Source: Nymphaea colorata (lineage: Eukaryota > Streptophyta > Magnoliopsida > Nymphaeales > Nymphaeaceae). Taken from it: a DNA stretch of 64,000 nt. The position numbers were made by a program, and so were the translations under genes. The notes under the pieces are model-generated. The model did not search any database. It was not told the DNA's origin and saw only the letters and a list, made by a program, of their open reading frames with translations. The stretch is from assembly GCF_008831285.2 (NCBI RefSeq), contig NC_045141.1:12264106-12328105 (forward strand), given 5' to 3'. Within the stretch, counting starts at the first letter, position 1. Each line of letters opens with the position of its first letter. This document shows, one piece after another, positions 1-12,482 of the stretch.

Positions 1-33
1 GAAGGTAAGGATGACCCAAATTGGATTGATGCC

Positions 34-1144
34 ATGAATCAAGAACTTAAAGCCCTTGAAAGTAATGAGACTTGGGATATTGTTTCTCCACCTATAGGGA
101 AAAAGACAATAGGATGTAGATGGATTTATAAAGTCAAAACTAAGAGTGATGGGACCTTGGAAATGTATAAGGCTAGACTTGTTGCTAAGGGTTATGCCCA
201 AGAATATGAGATTGACTATGAAGAAATCTTTGCTGCTGTTGCTCGTATGACCTTTGTTAGAACCCTAATTGTTATTGCTTCTATCAAACAGTGACCCATT
301 CTTCAAATGGATGTTAAAAATGCTTTCCTAAATGGCCATTTAAATGAAGAAGTTTTCCTGAGTGCTCCTCCTGGACTGGAACTACCTCAAAACAAGGTTT
401 TACGACTTAAGAAAGCTCTGTATGGTTTGAAACAAGCTCCCAAGACCTGGTTTGATAAATTTAGTAGTGTCATAATTAATCAAGGTTTTAAATCTTGTTA
501 CTCTGATACAGCCATGTTTGTGAAAAATAATTAGATAGACATAATTATTTTATTATTGTATGTTGATGATATGGTAATTACTGAGAGTGATGAAAAAGGA
601 ATCATAGAAATTAAACAATTTCTTAAGAAATGTTTTCAAATGACTGATTTGGCAAGGCTAACGTATTTTCTTGGTATTGAAGTTGCTTATAGCAAACAAG
701 GGTATCTGCTTTCTCAGATGAAGTTTGCTAGTGAATTAATTGACAGAACAGGTATTTCAAACAACAAAACTGCAGATACTTCAGAAGCTCTAGGAGTAAA
801 AATGAAAGTTGATGATGGAGAGATTTTAGAGAACCCCACTCCTTTTCGACAAATTGTTGGTGCTCTCTCTTATGTCTCTATCACCAGATCGGATATTGCT
901 CATGTTGTTCATGTTATAAGTCAATTTCAACAAACACCCACTTCTATGCACATGGGAGCGGCCATGCGAATCGTGCGTTATGTGAAGAACCCTATCAACA
1001 AAGGACTTTTCTTGTCTTCCTCTTCTATGTTAGAACTAGTTGCTTATACAGATGTTGATTGGGGTGGAGATCCCAATAATAGGCACTCCACCGCTGGTTT
1101 GTGTGTGATTTTAGGTAATTCTTTAATTTCCTGGCGATGCAAGA
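34..1144 (+). pseudogene. copia reverse transcriptase and RNase H start (E1, broken)
   Basis: The reading frames at 34-294, 307-534 and 556-1144 together cover a Ty1/copia reverse transcriptase. Visible are [11 protein letters not shown], then QMDVKNAFLNGHLNEEVF, then LKKALYGLKQAP, then the catalytic YVDDMVI near 556, then YFLGIEV, and finally the RNase H start (DVDWGGDP). An in-frame stop at about 291 (TGA where a Trp codon is usual) and a TAG at about 532 interrupt it. No start codon is meaningful, because this is the middle of a polyprotein. The RNase H domain stops at 1144 because element E2 is inserted there. Confidence 0.85.
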
Positions 1145-1395
1145 TGTAGAAACAGTAAAAGTGAGGGAACAAGGAATGAACACGGATGTAACGTGGAAAA
1201 CCCCTCAACAAGAGGGAAAAAACCACGGGTGAGGAGGACTGGTGCCTACTAGCAACCAGACACTCTTTCTCTTAGAATATTATTCACACACTAACAATTA
1301 GGGTTTACATGGGCTAAATAGGGCCATAACAATAACACTGGATCGGGTCCAGATCCAGATCCGGATAGGTGACCCGAATACACCATAAATCAACA
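1145..1395 (-). repeat. E2 3' LTR
   Basis: A 251-bp LTR, aligned end to end with 6231-6481. On the element strand it begins TGTTGA and ends TTTCTACA. On its internal side the purine-rich stretch GAGGAAAAG (minus strand, about 1396-1404) is the likely polypurine tract. Confidence 0.92.
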
Positions 1396-1455
1396 CTTTT
1401 CCTCAAGTTGGGCATACATATCAAACATGCCCAACTTGGATACATTCCTCTCAAA

Positions 1456-4400
1456 CTAAGTCAAAGGTAAGACTTTAGTGAGAGCATCAGCAGTTTGGCC
1501 TTCAGACTTAATATATGGTAGAATCAACTCTCTGGCATCAATCATCTCCCGAATGAAGTGGTGGTCAATCTCGACATGTTTTGTTTGGTCATGTAACACA
1601 GGGTTGTTGGCCAGATTGATTGCGAACTTGTTATCATAGTACATCCTCATAGTCTTTCAGTCGTCATACCAATATCAGTCAACAATACTTTCAGCCACAG
1701 TAGCTCTGAGTTCTGACACTCTCATTACAACAGCTCTATATTCAACCTTTGCACTTGAGTGGAAACAAACATCTTGTCTCTTGCTTCTCCAAAGAACTAG
1801 ATTTCCCTCCAAGTAAACCCAGGTGCCTGAGGTGGATCTTCTAGTATCAACACAGCCTGCCCAGTCTGCATCAGAATACCCTTCAATAGGCCCTTGTTTC
1901 ACATATAGAAGCCCTTTGGCAGGATTCCTCTTCAAGTAGCACAAGATTCTGTCGACAACCTTCAAGTGAGCATCTGTAGGTCATGCATGAATTGACTCAT
2001 GACATTAACAGCAATGGTGATATTAGGTCTAGTCAGAGTGCGGTAGATCAATCTTCCAACTAGACGTTGATACCTCCCCTTAGCCTCTTCACAAAGAGGT
2101 TCTCCATCCTTAATACTGAGTTTGTGTCCAACATCCAGAGGAGTAGAAGCCGGTCTACACCCTAGTTTTCCTGTCTTCTTCAGTAAATCCAATGTATATT
2201 TCCTCTGATTCAGCACAAGGGTCGTACCTGACCTAGCAATCTCGATACCCAAAAAATATCTTAGTTTGCCAAGGTCCTTGAGATCAAATTCGGCAGCCAG
2301 TAAACCCTTTAAACGTATTATCTCTTCTTCATCACCACCTATAACAATCATATCATCAACATAGACTAACAAAAGAGTAACCTTACCCTCCTTTTTTACA
2401 AACAGAGTATGATCCCCATTTCCTTGATCGTAGTCATGTTATCTCATCACTAATATAAGACGTTCAAACATGTACACCTCCTCTTCAATATCACCATTGA
2501 GAAAAGCATTCTTAACGTCAAGTTGGTACATCTTTCACTCCTTCAATACTGCTAGAGAAATGATAACTCTAACAGTCTTCATCTTTGCAATGGGAGCGAA
2601 GGTCTCCAAGTAGTCAATCCCATACTTTTGACTAAACCCCTTGGCAACAAGGCGAGCTTTGTACCTCTCAACATTCCCATATGGTTTGTACTTAATGGTG
2701 TAGACCAACTTGGATCCAACCAGATGAATCGCTTCAGGGATCTCTACCACTTCCCACGTCTGGTTTCTACTCAAGGCTTCCATCTCTTCTTGCATAGCAT
2801 GAGTCTACTTGGGATCACTCTGAGCCTCTGTAATAGTCGTGAGAATCACAACCAAAGAAAGAAAAAATACAAAGCATTTGTAATCCTTGCTCAGTTTAGA
2901 ATATGATACGAAGTTACCAATCGGGTCTTGAGTACATGACCTGACACCCTTTCTCAAGGCAATGGGAAGCTCTTCATTTGCAGCTTCAGTCTGAATCTCC
3001 CGAGCACGACTTGGGTCATCCAGGAAAGGAATAACATTGGGATTGGGGGTAGATTTCTCACCACTAGTCACCTCATCAGTACGTATTCTTTGCCTAAAGT
3101 AAACCTACCCAAACAAGTGATTATGTACTTCCTCAGTCTCAATAGAGCACCCTTCATCTCTCTCATGCTTGTAATCTAAAAAATATGTGAATTGAATCTC
3201 TTGACTTTGATAATACTCTTCCCTTGATATAGACTTCTACCCCTAAAGAGGATTCTCACAAAAGTAAGAGACATGTTCCAAGAAGGTGACATCCTTGGTA
3301 ACATAAATTTGACCCGTGGTAGGATCAAAGCATTTATACCCTTTTTGAGTAAGGGAATACCCAACAAAAACACCCTTAATAGACCTTGGATCAAGTTTTT
3401 CCACATGGGGACTGTGATCATGAATAAAGCAAAAATATCCAAAGACACGAGATGGAAGGAGAAAAGGTTGACGACTCCCTGGACGCATAGAGTGGGGAGT
3501 CTGTCCATTTAGCACATGACTAGGCATACGATTGATGAGATATGCACTAGTGAGAACAACATCACCCCAATATTGTTTTGGAAGATTCCTTTGAAACAAG
3601 AGAGCCCTGGTGACGTTGAGTAACTGACGATTTTTCCTCTCAGCTGCCCCATTTTGTGAAGGGGTATAACTACAGGACGTCTCATGAACAATCCCCTTTT
3701 TTCGAAAGAAATCTTCAACAACGAGCATTATCAAACCGGAAGGTCTTAACAGATCTGCCATATTGGGTCTCCACAAGAAGAATGAAGGTCTCTATGACAT
3801 GAGGCACTTCAATACGATCTTTTAACAAATAAACAAATGTACTTCTAAAGAAATCATCTATAAAGGTTATAAAGTATTGAAAACCTTGACGGGTATGAAT
3901 TCCCGAAGGTCCCCACACATCAGAATGAATCAAAGAGAAAACTTCATTGGCATGACTGGTAGAAATAGGGTATGAAGCCCTAACATGTTTAGCAAATTGA
4001 CATATATCACAAGATATTATAGACATGTCCAAACTGGAACATAAATCAGGAAATAACTGTTTCAAAATTCCAAAAGGAAGATGTCCAAGGTGTTCATGCC
4101 AATACAAAAACAACTGAAGACAATCCTTTTTCCTCTCCTCTGTTCTGCTGACAGTTGTCATAAGAGCGGTGATAAGCCTTTAAACACCAAACTAATCACA
4201 ATCCTCTTCCCTGTCACCAAGTCCTGCAAAACACAGCAATTTGCAGAAAATATGAGTTCACAATTCAGCTCTTTAGTCATTTTGCTAACAGACAAGAGAT
4301 TCAAGGGAAGATGAGGAACATGTAAGGCACCATGCACTAAAAATTTATTTAACAAAGAAAGACTCCCTTTTCCTGCCATAGAGGTAAAGGAACCATCGGC

Positions 4401-5539
4401 AAGAGAAACACATTCCTTTCCTGATGAGAACTTATATTCATGGAAGAGTTTATGATTGTCAGTCATATGGTGGGTAGCACCACTGTCAACAATCTATTCT
4501 CTCATACAAGAATTACATTTTTCTTCAGAGATGGCAAGAGCATGGTTAATCCTCATATCATCTGACGCTTCGGCCTAACCAACATCTATCTGACTCAGAT
4601 ACGCACAGAGCTCACGAATCTATTCAGCAAAGGTAGAAGCTTTCCCTCCACTATGGTTGGTCACATCAGATACAAGCTTCTTCCCACTAGAAGACCTCCC
4701 TCTACTATTCTTCTTTTCAGGATGCAGGTCCCAACAAAACTCCATGGTGTGACTTGTTTTCTTGCAGTGCGTACACTTTTGAGGAGGTCGGGCAACTCCC
4801 ATAGAGGCACGGCTAACCAGAGCAAACCTTTCATTATATGAGGTATGATCCCCCTTTCTTCCACTTATAACTAGACACCTTTGCTCTTCAGCTTCAACAC
4901 GGGAGTAGACATCTTCAATACTACACAATTCTTCCAAGTTAAGAATTTGACTCCTTATTCCTTCAAAGTCATTGTTCAGTCCAGCTACGAATAAGAATAC
5001 TCGATTCTCTCATTCTTTGGCTACATGACGTACCTAGTCTTGGGGACAATTCCAAGTATCATCAGAGTAGTAGTCAAGTTCCTCCCACTTGGATTTTAAG
5101 GCTGCATAAAAGTCCGCCACAGAGAGATCTCCTTGTCGTAGACATAGACATCTTTCATCAGTTGATACACTTGAACAGTCTTCTTCTTTTGGCCATACAT
5201 TTGTTCTAAAATAACCCACATATCTCTTGCAGTCCTCTTATGAACGATAAGGGGTTGAATATCAGAAGATACAGAATTGACAATCCAAGTTTTAACTTGG
5301 TTGTCCTCAAGAAACCAAGTGTCCCAAGCAGCACTAGTCTCAACAGGTTCAACCTTCCTCCCATTAACATACGCAATCCTGCCCCGACCAACAATCCCCA
5401 TAGTAATCGCAGTGGACCATTGGAGGTAATTTTCTTTGGTCAGACGAATAGTGGTAACCTGAACAGGAATGTTTTCAGTTCTAGGAGCCCCAACCTCAAT
5501 ATGACCAGTATTTATAGTAGAAGAGGATGAATCTGCCAT
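1456..5539 (-). pseudogene. gag-pol polyprotein of copia E2 (multiply broken)
   Basis: The minus-strand frames read from an ATG at 5539 (MADSSSST) down to 1456. In order: the gag UBN2-like region (LTKENYLQWSTAITMG), a zinc knuckle (CTHCKKTSHTMEFCW, near 4790), the protease region, the GAG-pre-integrase HLGHLPFGIL, the integrase (HSDVWGPSG, then NGAAERKNR), the reverse transcriptase ([21 protein letters not shown] near 2365) and RNase H (DADWAGC, DNKFAINLANNP). The frame is broken at more than ten places. The arrangement PR-INT-RT-RH is that of Ty1/copia. It cannot encode a working polyprotein. Confidence 0.92.
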
Positions 5540-6218
5540 CCCACAACAGTGATATAACCACCAACACCAAGGAGAAAGACAGCAGGGAGCAACAACAAAC
5601 ACAGAACAATAGGGCGGAAGATAAAAAACATAGATTACTTGCTGAAATGATGACATGCACACAGAGGGGAGTAGTAGGGAGGCGGCGACATGGAGCAAAG
5701 GCGGGAAGAGGGGTCATCTCTCGTCTGCAGTAGAGGCCCGAGCTGAAGCAAACAAGGATGGGAGCAGCGGCTGAGCAGGGAGCAGGGCAATGGCACCCCA
5801 TGCGCGGTAAGCCACGACACAAAACAGCAGGCATCGGAGCTCCAGGGGAACTGGCAAACAGAGCATACTAGGGGAGACACTGAGGGGCCTGAGTAGCGAG
5901 CGATGCAGACAGCAGATCTTCGGGCGATGGAGGCGATGATGGGACAGACACGGGAGGCGATGTCGTTGGAGCGAGACGCTAATAGAGGTGGGCGATATTG
6001 GAGCAGAAGGGACATCGTCGGGCGATGGAGGAGCTCGAACGATGATACCAGGCAGAGTGTCGGGTGCATTGGCCGATGTTGGGCGATGTTGTGCTCGGCT
6101 GATGTCACAGCACGAGTCGACGGTGTCCATCGGAACTTCACAGCGACAGAGGGCCTTTTACCAAACAAAGTCGAGGGATTCTTCGTCAAATCTGAATAGT
6201 ACACTCAAAATCTATTTG

Positions 6219-6230
6219 GTTCTGATACCA
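6219..6230 (-). promoter_or_regulatory. E2 primer-binding site
   Basis: The minus strand reads TGGTATCAGAAC directly after the 5' LTR. This is one base from TGGTATCAGAGC, the site complementary to the 3' end of initiator methionine tRNA used by most plant copia elements. Confidence 0.85.
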
Positions 6231-6481
6231 TGTAGAAACAGTAAAAGCGAGGGGACAAGGAACGAACACGGATGTAACGTGGAAAACCCCTCATCAAGAG
6301 GGAAAAAACCACAGGTGCGGAGGACTGGTGCCCACTAGCAACCAGACACTCTCTCCCTTAGAATATTATTCACACACTAACGATTAGGGTTTACACGGGT
6401 TAAATAGGGCCATAACAGTAACACTGGATTGGGTCCAGATCTAGACCCAGTTAGGTGACCCAAATACACCATAAGTCAATA
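6231..6481 (-). repeat. E2 5' LTR
   Basis: A 251-bp copy of the LTR at 1145-1395. Its outer edge reads ...TCAATA then CAAGA, the second copy of the target duplication. The last LTR dinucleotide has mutated from CA to TA. Confidence 0.92.
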
Positions 6482-6845
6482 CAAGAAACAGAATAATGTG
6501 TCTCTATCATCAACAGAAGCTGAATACCGTGCCATGGCATCTACAACGATGGAAATTGTGTGGCTCAAAAGTTTGTTGAAAGATATGAGAGTTCATATCA
6601 TGGATCCTGTCAAGCTTTATTGTGACAACAAAAGTGCAATTTATATTGTTAACGATCACACATTTTACAAAAGAACAAAGCATATAGAAATTGACTGTCA
6701 TTATGTTCGTGAAGAATTCCTTCAGAAGACTATTGATCTCTCATATGTTTCATCTGAATATCAACTAGGCGACTTCTTTACAAAGGCTCTTGCGGCTGCC
6801 AGGTTTCACTATCTCCTTAGCAAACTTTCGGTTATCACACCGTAA
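6482..6845 (+). pseudogene. copia RNase H C-terminal part (E1)
   Basis: This is the continuation of the E1 RNase H after the E2 insertion: SLSSTEAEYRAMAS, then YCDNKSAIYIV, then RTKHIEIDCHYVREEF, and a C-terminal DFFTKAL motif. Removing E2 and one CAAGA copy restores the same frame across the junction, which proves the split. The frame ends with a stop at 6843-6845, just upstream of the polypurine tract. Confidence 0.9.
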
Positions 6846-6857
6846 GTTTGAGGGGGG

Positions 6858-6939
6858 TGTTAGAATGTATGTATCCCACCTATACATATATACATATATG
6901 TATGTACATTACATATATTAGTCAACTAATATATGTTCT

Positions 6940-6988
<49 letters not shown>

Positions 6989-7122
6989 GTTATAGGTTTA
7001 GATACTTCGGATATTTATGTAATTTATCACCTTCTTGATGTCTTTTTCTTTTTCCATTTAACTTTGTATATTTCCCCTTCTACCCCTGCCTTTTCTATTT
7101 TTAACTAAAGAGGACCAAAAGG
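6858..7122 (+). repeat. E1 3' LTR (right end uncertain)
   Basis: It starts TGTTAGAATG directly after TGAGGGGGG (polypurine tract, 6849-6857), as expected for a copia 3' LTR. It contains an AT microsatellite (about 6943-6985). No second LTR copy is in the window, so the right end is an estimate. Confidence 0.6.
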
Positions 7123-7170
7123 GGAGACTAGTCCCAACGGCTAGATTTCTAGCCGTTGGAACTAGTCTCC
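7123..7170. repeat. near-perfect 23-bp inverted repeat (hairpin)
   Basis: The arms 7123-7145 (starting GGAGACTAGT) and 7148-7170 (ending ACTAGTCTCC) are reverse complements with one mismatch and a 2-nt loop. Part of one arm is repeated again at about 7170-7180. It lies at the end of the E1 LTR or the start of the next remnant. A looser relative occurs at about 7400-7450. Confidence 0.8.
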
Positions 7171-8032
7171 AACGGCTAGCCCTCTCATCTCTCCAAACTC
7201 TAATACCATGTAAACTTTACCACAATCACAAAAATAATCTTCTCCCACTCAAGTATAATGAGGACAACAAAAATAAATGAGGAAATGAATATTATTCATA
7301 CGAAACCGTTATACAAGGCTGGCTTCAAAGGTCATAGCACTATCGTAGAATGATACAATATTTATAGGAATAAAGAGACAATAGAGAGAGAAGATAGCTG
7401 TTGGGCGGAGTTCCAGCAGCTAGAAAACTAGCCATCAGAACTCCCAACAGGTAGAAACACAAAAAAAAAAAAACAGAAAAACAGAAATATTGCAAAAACA
7501 TTACAACAAAACATATTGCACTCCAATGTACACCAATATATGAATACGTATATATGTATTCATACAACCACTTAAATATAGCGATGTATGTAGAACAGTA
7601 GAAGCATATATACATACGAATGTGTGTGTACTTGCATATAAACTAACAGAAATCACTGCTCTTTTCTAAATAAGAGTGCTCATCAGAATGGATGGTGACC
7701 TATATATGTATGTGTGTGTGTGTGTGTGCATATAATCTGTACGTGTATATGTGTGTGTAAGAAGCATAGATTTGCGGTATAATCAAGGTGACATAAACTT
7801 CCATATAAGAGGCGAAGAGTGAGCCAGTAACCCAAAGATGTAAAAGAGATCAGGCCTTGTTCTCTCATATCCAGCTCATTCTGAATTTCCTATTTATACT
7901 TCATGCTTTATTCATATCGTCACAAGCATGTCACAAGTATACACTTTTTTTTGTCCTTCTTTTTGGTTGATAATATCATCTGGTCTGCACAGTCAACACT
8001 GATGGTTGGTGTGTTTGTTTTTCCTTGTTCAG
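7171..8032. other. rest of amidase intron, probable LTR remnant
   Basis: No gene is seen here. At about 7202-7211 the minus strand reads ACATGGTATTAGAG, which resembles the junction of an LTR end with a decayed primer-binding site. An old minus-strand LTR may therefore start near 7209. GT/CA and TA microsatellites lie at about 7600-7760. The intron ends with the acceptor TTGTTCAG at 8032. Confidence 0.4.
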
Positions 8033-8128
8033 GTCGGTCATGACAGGCAAGGGCTACCAATAGGTTTGCAGTTGATTGGACGTCCATGGGAGGAAGCTAC
8101 AATTATCCGGTTGGCTTCTGCGGTAGAG
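8033..8128 (+). CDS. amidase-signature protein, penultimate exon
   Basis: A 96-bp phase-0 exon (acceptor ...TGTTCAG, donor GAG/GTAATG) encoding 32 residues that start VGHDRQGLPIGLQLIG. GLPIGLQLIG followed by RPWEEATIIRLASAVE is the conserved C-terminal segment of amidase-signature hydrolases (GatA, fatty-acid amide hydrolase and plant amidase-family proteins). These cleave amide bonds with a Ser-cisSer-Lys triad. The triad lies in exons upstream of the window, so substrate class and activity cannot be judged. The preceding intron is at least 8 kb and full of retrotransposons. Confidence 0.88.
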
Positions 8129-9831
8129 GTAATGATGTTTTTATATCATGATTTTGCACAACTTTGGATCAAACCAGATCTCACCAAAAACATACATATA
8201 ACGATGTTTATCAGTGTGAATGATTTCAGTTCATTTGATTTTTACTGCCAGGCCATGAGAAAATAAATAACCCAACCAAGTTAATAAATAATCAAGAACG
8301 TTATCAAAGATTGACAATGTCTTATTACATAATCCATTTCACGTCACAAAATTCTGGAAACTTATTTTCAGGTAATTAGAAAGTCTTGTTTTATACAAAT
8401 CTAGAAGTAGAGGATAAAGCATATATTTTCACAATTTTTTTATTTTGGCATCATTCTCAGAATACTGCGTTCTTTTTTACACTTTTCCAGATTTCCTTAT
8501 TTTTGCTGTTACTAACATGATATATTGAAAAAAGAAACACCGATATATGTGAGAATGCACACATAACTAGTTCAACATATGGATGGATATATGAAAAGCA
8601 TACTACATTGAACTTGAATATTATATGTTTTTTTACTGAATCCAATGGATACCGAAACTAAATATGAGTCTGTCACCAGGTTTAATTAAGCAATATCTGG
8701 TTAGTTTAATTTGGTAATAGCAATATCTAATCCAGTTACATCCTGGCTTGAGCTTGAGCTCTCTAGGTGGAAGTTGAGACCTTTGGGTGAAATTCATATT
8801 GCAGTTTGCTAAAGAGTCGACTTGAGTCTTGCCTTCCATGAAAGATCTTTGTAGCTAAGAAGTCATTTCACGGGCATTAAATATTACAGATTGGTGCTTA
8901 CTGTCACAGTTCTGTTGTCATAAGAGCTTTTGGGATCGCTTAGTTAGGTTCAATTATTGAAAAAAAAGGTGAAAAAACTATTCCTAAGCATCTTTCTTCT
9001 GTCTATGAGTCTCATGGCTTCCTTTTCCATTAGATTGGTTATTGTCATTGGTATGAGGTTTTTGTATTTTGGTTTTCCATTTCCTTCATGTTGATTCCAC
9101 AACCATTTGTTTCCTTATTGATCGCCTTTGTTCCTAAGAGCATGATCTCGACCTGTTACAAGCCAAGCTACTCACAAGCTGCCTATTTTGTCAATGAAGT
9201 CAGACAAGCCTTTGCGTTATGCTTGCATCCTTATAGGAACTGGCTCATGGCTGTGCTCCTATCTTCCTTCAATCCCCAAGGAGGTTGAAAACAGATCATC
9301 TCAAGGACTGAGCAGAATAGCAGATGTCTGGACTTGCTTCATAACCTTCAACTATTCTGTAAAAGCACTTTGTATAATGGTCGATTTTCCAGATTCTGGA
9401 CACTTAAAAATTGAATTAGCAGCATCTTCTAACTTAAGGCTTGGCCCTTATTTCAGAATGTGTACTACTAGACAAGGCACTAGTGAAAGCTTGTGTGCTT
9501 AAAGATGCCAACGGAACCTGAGAAACACGTTTTGAGATTTAAGAACTTTGAAGCATGGGTTGACTTGCAATGTCATTTTCTGTTGAGCATTATACACATG
9601 CTGATATTGCCTTGAAAGGTGAAGAAAGCTTGAGGATAATGCTGCTTTTTTTATTCTACCATTTGATAACTAATTGTAGCCAATAAACTTTATGTTCTTT
9701 AAAAGTTTCAGGCATAATTCTCGATTTTCTAACCATCTTTTGAACATGAGAAGTTCTTTTACTTGTTTTTTGAGTTTGGTCAATTGTTTTGTTTTTTTTT
9801 TTTTTTTTTTGACGCCATTCTTCCATTGCAG
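8129..9831 (+). other. last intron of the amidase gene
   Basis: A 1.7-kb intron with GT at 8129 and AG at 9830-9831, preceded by a long T-run (about 9790-9810) that makes a strong polypyrimidine tract. The flanking exons join in phase 0 without missing residues by comparison with the family. No transposon or gene was recognised inside. Confidence 0.75.
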
Positions 9832-9888
9832 GAACTTTGTGCAAGTTCTAGGAACCGACCATCCACTTTCTTCGATGTTTTGCATTAA
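9832..9888 (+). CDS. amidase-signature protein, terminal exon
   Basis: This exon encodes ELCASSRNRPSTFFDVLH and then TAA (9886-9888). A short basic stretch followed by FFDVL or YYDLL is typical of the very C-terminus of plant amidase-family proteins. It follows the conserved ...RLASAVE of the previous exon in phase 0. Together the two exons give the last 50 residues of the protein. Everything upstream, including the catalytic residues, is outside the window. Confidence 0.85.
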   Translation, partial: ELCASSRNRPSTFFDVLH

Positions 9889-10117
9889 ACTTCCCCTGAT
9901 GAATGAATTGATCAAGAGTGGCTCACCATCAAGTGCCTTTCATTTTATTTTCCCAGTTAATGGGGAAACTGTAACAACAAAAGAGGGACTGCTTTTGTGG
10001 TATTTTGAATCAGTGAAGACTATAGACAGAATCCTGGAAGGTAAAAGTAGGCATTGAGATACCCCTTCCAAATTCTCTGTATAAACATTATTTGTAACTT
10101 GCTCAATAATGCTTGAG

Positions 10118-10183
<66 letters not shown>

Positions 10184-11290
10184 GTACACAACATATTTTG
10201 TTTACCTTGGTCTGTAGTTCGCACCATGTGACTTTTATTTTGTAACTTGTCCAGTAATGGGACACAAAAGCCCAAGGCTTATGTTGCGTGGACACGAAAC
10301 ACAGCTAAGAACGCTGAACATGGTGCATCAAAAAATATGAACATTTGAACCATAGATGGAAAACCCGTGACTCCGACTTGGATCAACTAAAGACTGGGTC
10401 ATTGGGTTCAAAGAATTGACTCGGCAACTTTGGTTGGGTTAGGTCATCAATTTTTATAGTATGCCCTTTTTCTATAAATAAGTGAATAAGGTAAGCCTGT
10501 CAGGACTTTATGTTTGACCTTTCTATCAACTAAAACTGAATAACATGTAATATGATTATGCGTGTATACTTAGCAAATTTTGTGACATTCCATAATTCAA
10601 AAATAACAAACTTTAGAACGCTCTCTCCACTGCCCAACCTCTCTGAATGAAGAGGGGACTCTTTGCCCATAGGGTCACAAGCAAGGGTGCAAGCAACTAG
10701 TGAAGCCTGAGCTCTCGATTCGTTCATCTCAATCTCCTCTTTGTCAGCTCTTTTTTTTTATCCCAACTGACTCTACAAACCCTAACTTGCGACCCATTCA
10801 ATGGACAATCTTAGCCAACTCGGGCGACTCATGACTCGAATTGGTGAGTTTTCCAGCTATGATTTAACCGGCTATATATATATATATATATAATATAGGA
10901 AAAATGAGTGGTGACTGTGGTTTTTGGAGTCATCCAACCATCTAGTAAGGTCCATGATGAATGGTTAAGAAAGAAACAAGGATGAAAAAGTAATGAACAT
11001 TTTTGTTCTATAATATTAGTTTACACTTTTTCTCATTTTCCCCTAACTGTTCATTTGCATCAGCCCTAATTAGATGATTAGATAATTCTATAGAGTCCCC
11101 TTGCATATTGGATTTGATGGGAATCATTTAAGCTGTCATTTACAAGGAGATCGTATAGTACATACTAAGTTGCAAATATAGAAGATAAGTTGTTTATTTT
11201 AAGAATCAAGAATACCTTTAAAATAGAGAGGATTTTCCCTTAAGAAAAATCATTTGTTGACTCTTTCTCCCTCTCTTTTCCTTTTAAGAG
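9889..11290. other. intergenic DNA after the amidase gene
   Basis: This stretch includes the presumed amidase 3' UTR, a compound microsatellite (CT repeats 10121-10158, then CA repeats to about 10183) and a short TA run at 10872-10892. No gene or element with clear borders was seen. Confidence 0.6.
10121..10183. repeat. compound (CT)n(CA)n microsatellite
   Basis: About 19 CT units run directly into about 12 CA units. Confidence 0.95.
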
Positions 11291-12482
11291 TGTCACGACC
11301 CAAGTTTTTTACACCATCTTTTTTTTTATAGATAATAACAGAAGCAAACATTGAGTGGTACTATAAGCAAACTTGAGTAATGACCAAAAATGTAAAACAT
11401 ATCAAACACCAACAAAACATCCAACACTTTTTTAGGAGGCACGCTTTCTGACTTCACACAAAACACTTAGCAACTAAAGTATCCACAAAGCCCAGATTCG
11501 ATGCAGTATCCAGATTGCCAATGTCAGTCCATCACAAACACTGAAGATGTCAATCATGTAGGCTACGATCTCTCGAGAATTACCTGTAAAGATAGAAAAA
11601 AGAGTCAGATTTCCTCTTAGTATGACAACTTTCAGCTATATATGAAACATCGTCAACCAAAATAAGTATATAATTATGTCAAACAAATCCAGATGAAGAC
11701 TTTATGATCGGCATCCATAAGTCATCAACTAATGCACCTTAGAATTATATCTTATTATCATGAATGATGTATACATGACCTTCATATGTTTATAAAGTTA
11801 CAACGGTGATCTATTAACAGTGATCATGGTCATTGTGACCAGCAAACAACAGAAGACCCTATGGGCACAACTCACAGGTAGCACAAACTATATCTTCCCT
11901 AGGCGATGCAAACAGATCGAGGGTAACTTGAAATGAAGCCTCCTAAGATATCACATATCGTCGTTGTAGTAACACGGTCTAACCATCTGTGTTGCTTGAA
12001 GTGGTAGACTGGCCCCTCTAGGCACCCGGGTTGCAGGACCAGGAGATGCCTTGCTCTCCAAACAAAATTATAACAAAACCCCGGGCCCTTGTGCTGCCCA
12101 ATACGCTATGGGCTGTCCAGTGCAGATGGAGGAGTGTGCGACTACAGTAAGCTCATGTGCACCACTACCTCCCGGGACAAAACCAATCACTAGACAAAAG
12201 CTCGTACTCGCACTCGCATGTATCATTGCATAAAACATAGTTCATGTTCTCTTCTATGCATTCAAATGTGAGGGTTTACCCTTACTATACATAGTTTAGT
12301 AACTCCCACGAAAGCTAACCTTAAGCCTCATTCTCAACACAAAACCAATCTAACTACTTTCAATTCTCAATAATTAGGGACAACCACTATATCATACGTA
12401 TCAGGTATACACTATCAACTTTTGTTTGTTTACAGTTTTTTATCAATTCATGTATATGTGCATCCACTAGTATCAAATACGC

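Larger units (their letters stand above)
1145..6481 (-). mobile_element. Ty1/copia element E2, full length but decayed
   Basis: A complete minus-strand copia retrotransposon of 5337 bp. It has two 251-bp LTRs, a tRNA-iMet-type primer-binding site beside the right (5') LTR, and a 5-bp target duplication CAAGA on each side. It sits inside the RNase H domain of E1. By eye the two LTRs differ at roughly 20 positions, mostly C/T and G/A transitions, so the insertion is old. Its polyprotein is cut by many stops and frameshifts. LTR motifs and proteins show the same lineage as E3 and E4. Confidence 0.93.
1..7122 (+). mobile_element. Ty1/copia element E1 (3' part), split by element E2
   Basis: This is the 3' portion of a plus-strand Ty1/copia retrotransposon in the amidase intron. 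Its 5' half lies outside the window. Reverse-transcriptase coding runs from the window edge to 1144, stops inside the RNase H domain, and resumes in frame at 6487 after element E2 is passed. The 5-bp target duplication CAAGA (1140-1144 and 6482-6486) brackets E2. The coding part ends at 6845, followed by a polypurine tract (6849-6857) and an LTR start TGTTAGAATG at 6858. The right LTR end was not located; about 7122 is an estimate. Confidence 0.85.

Noticed and set aside
5635-6204. Long overlapping open frames in the E2 leader (also 22157-22530 and 24628-25031)
   Set aside because: They come from the GC-rich triplet leader between the primer-binding site and gag. All frames are open because TA-containing stops are rare there.
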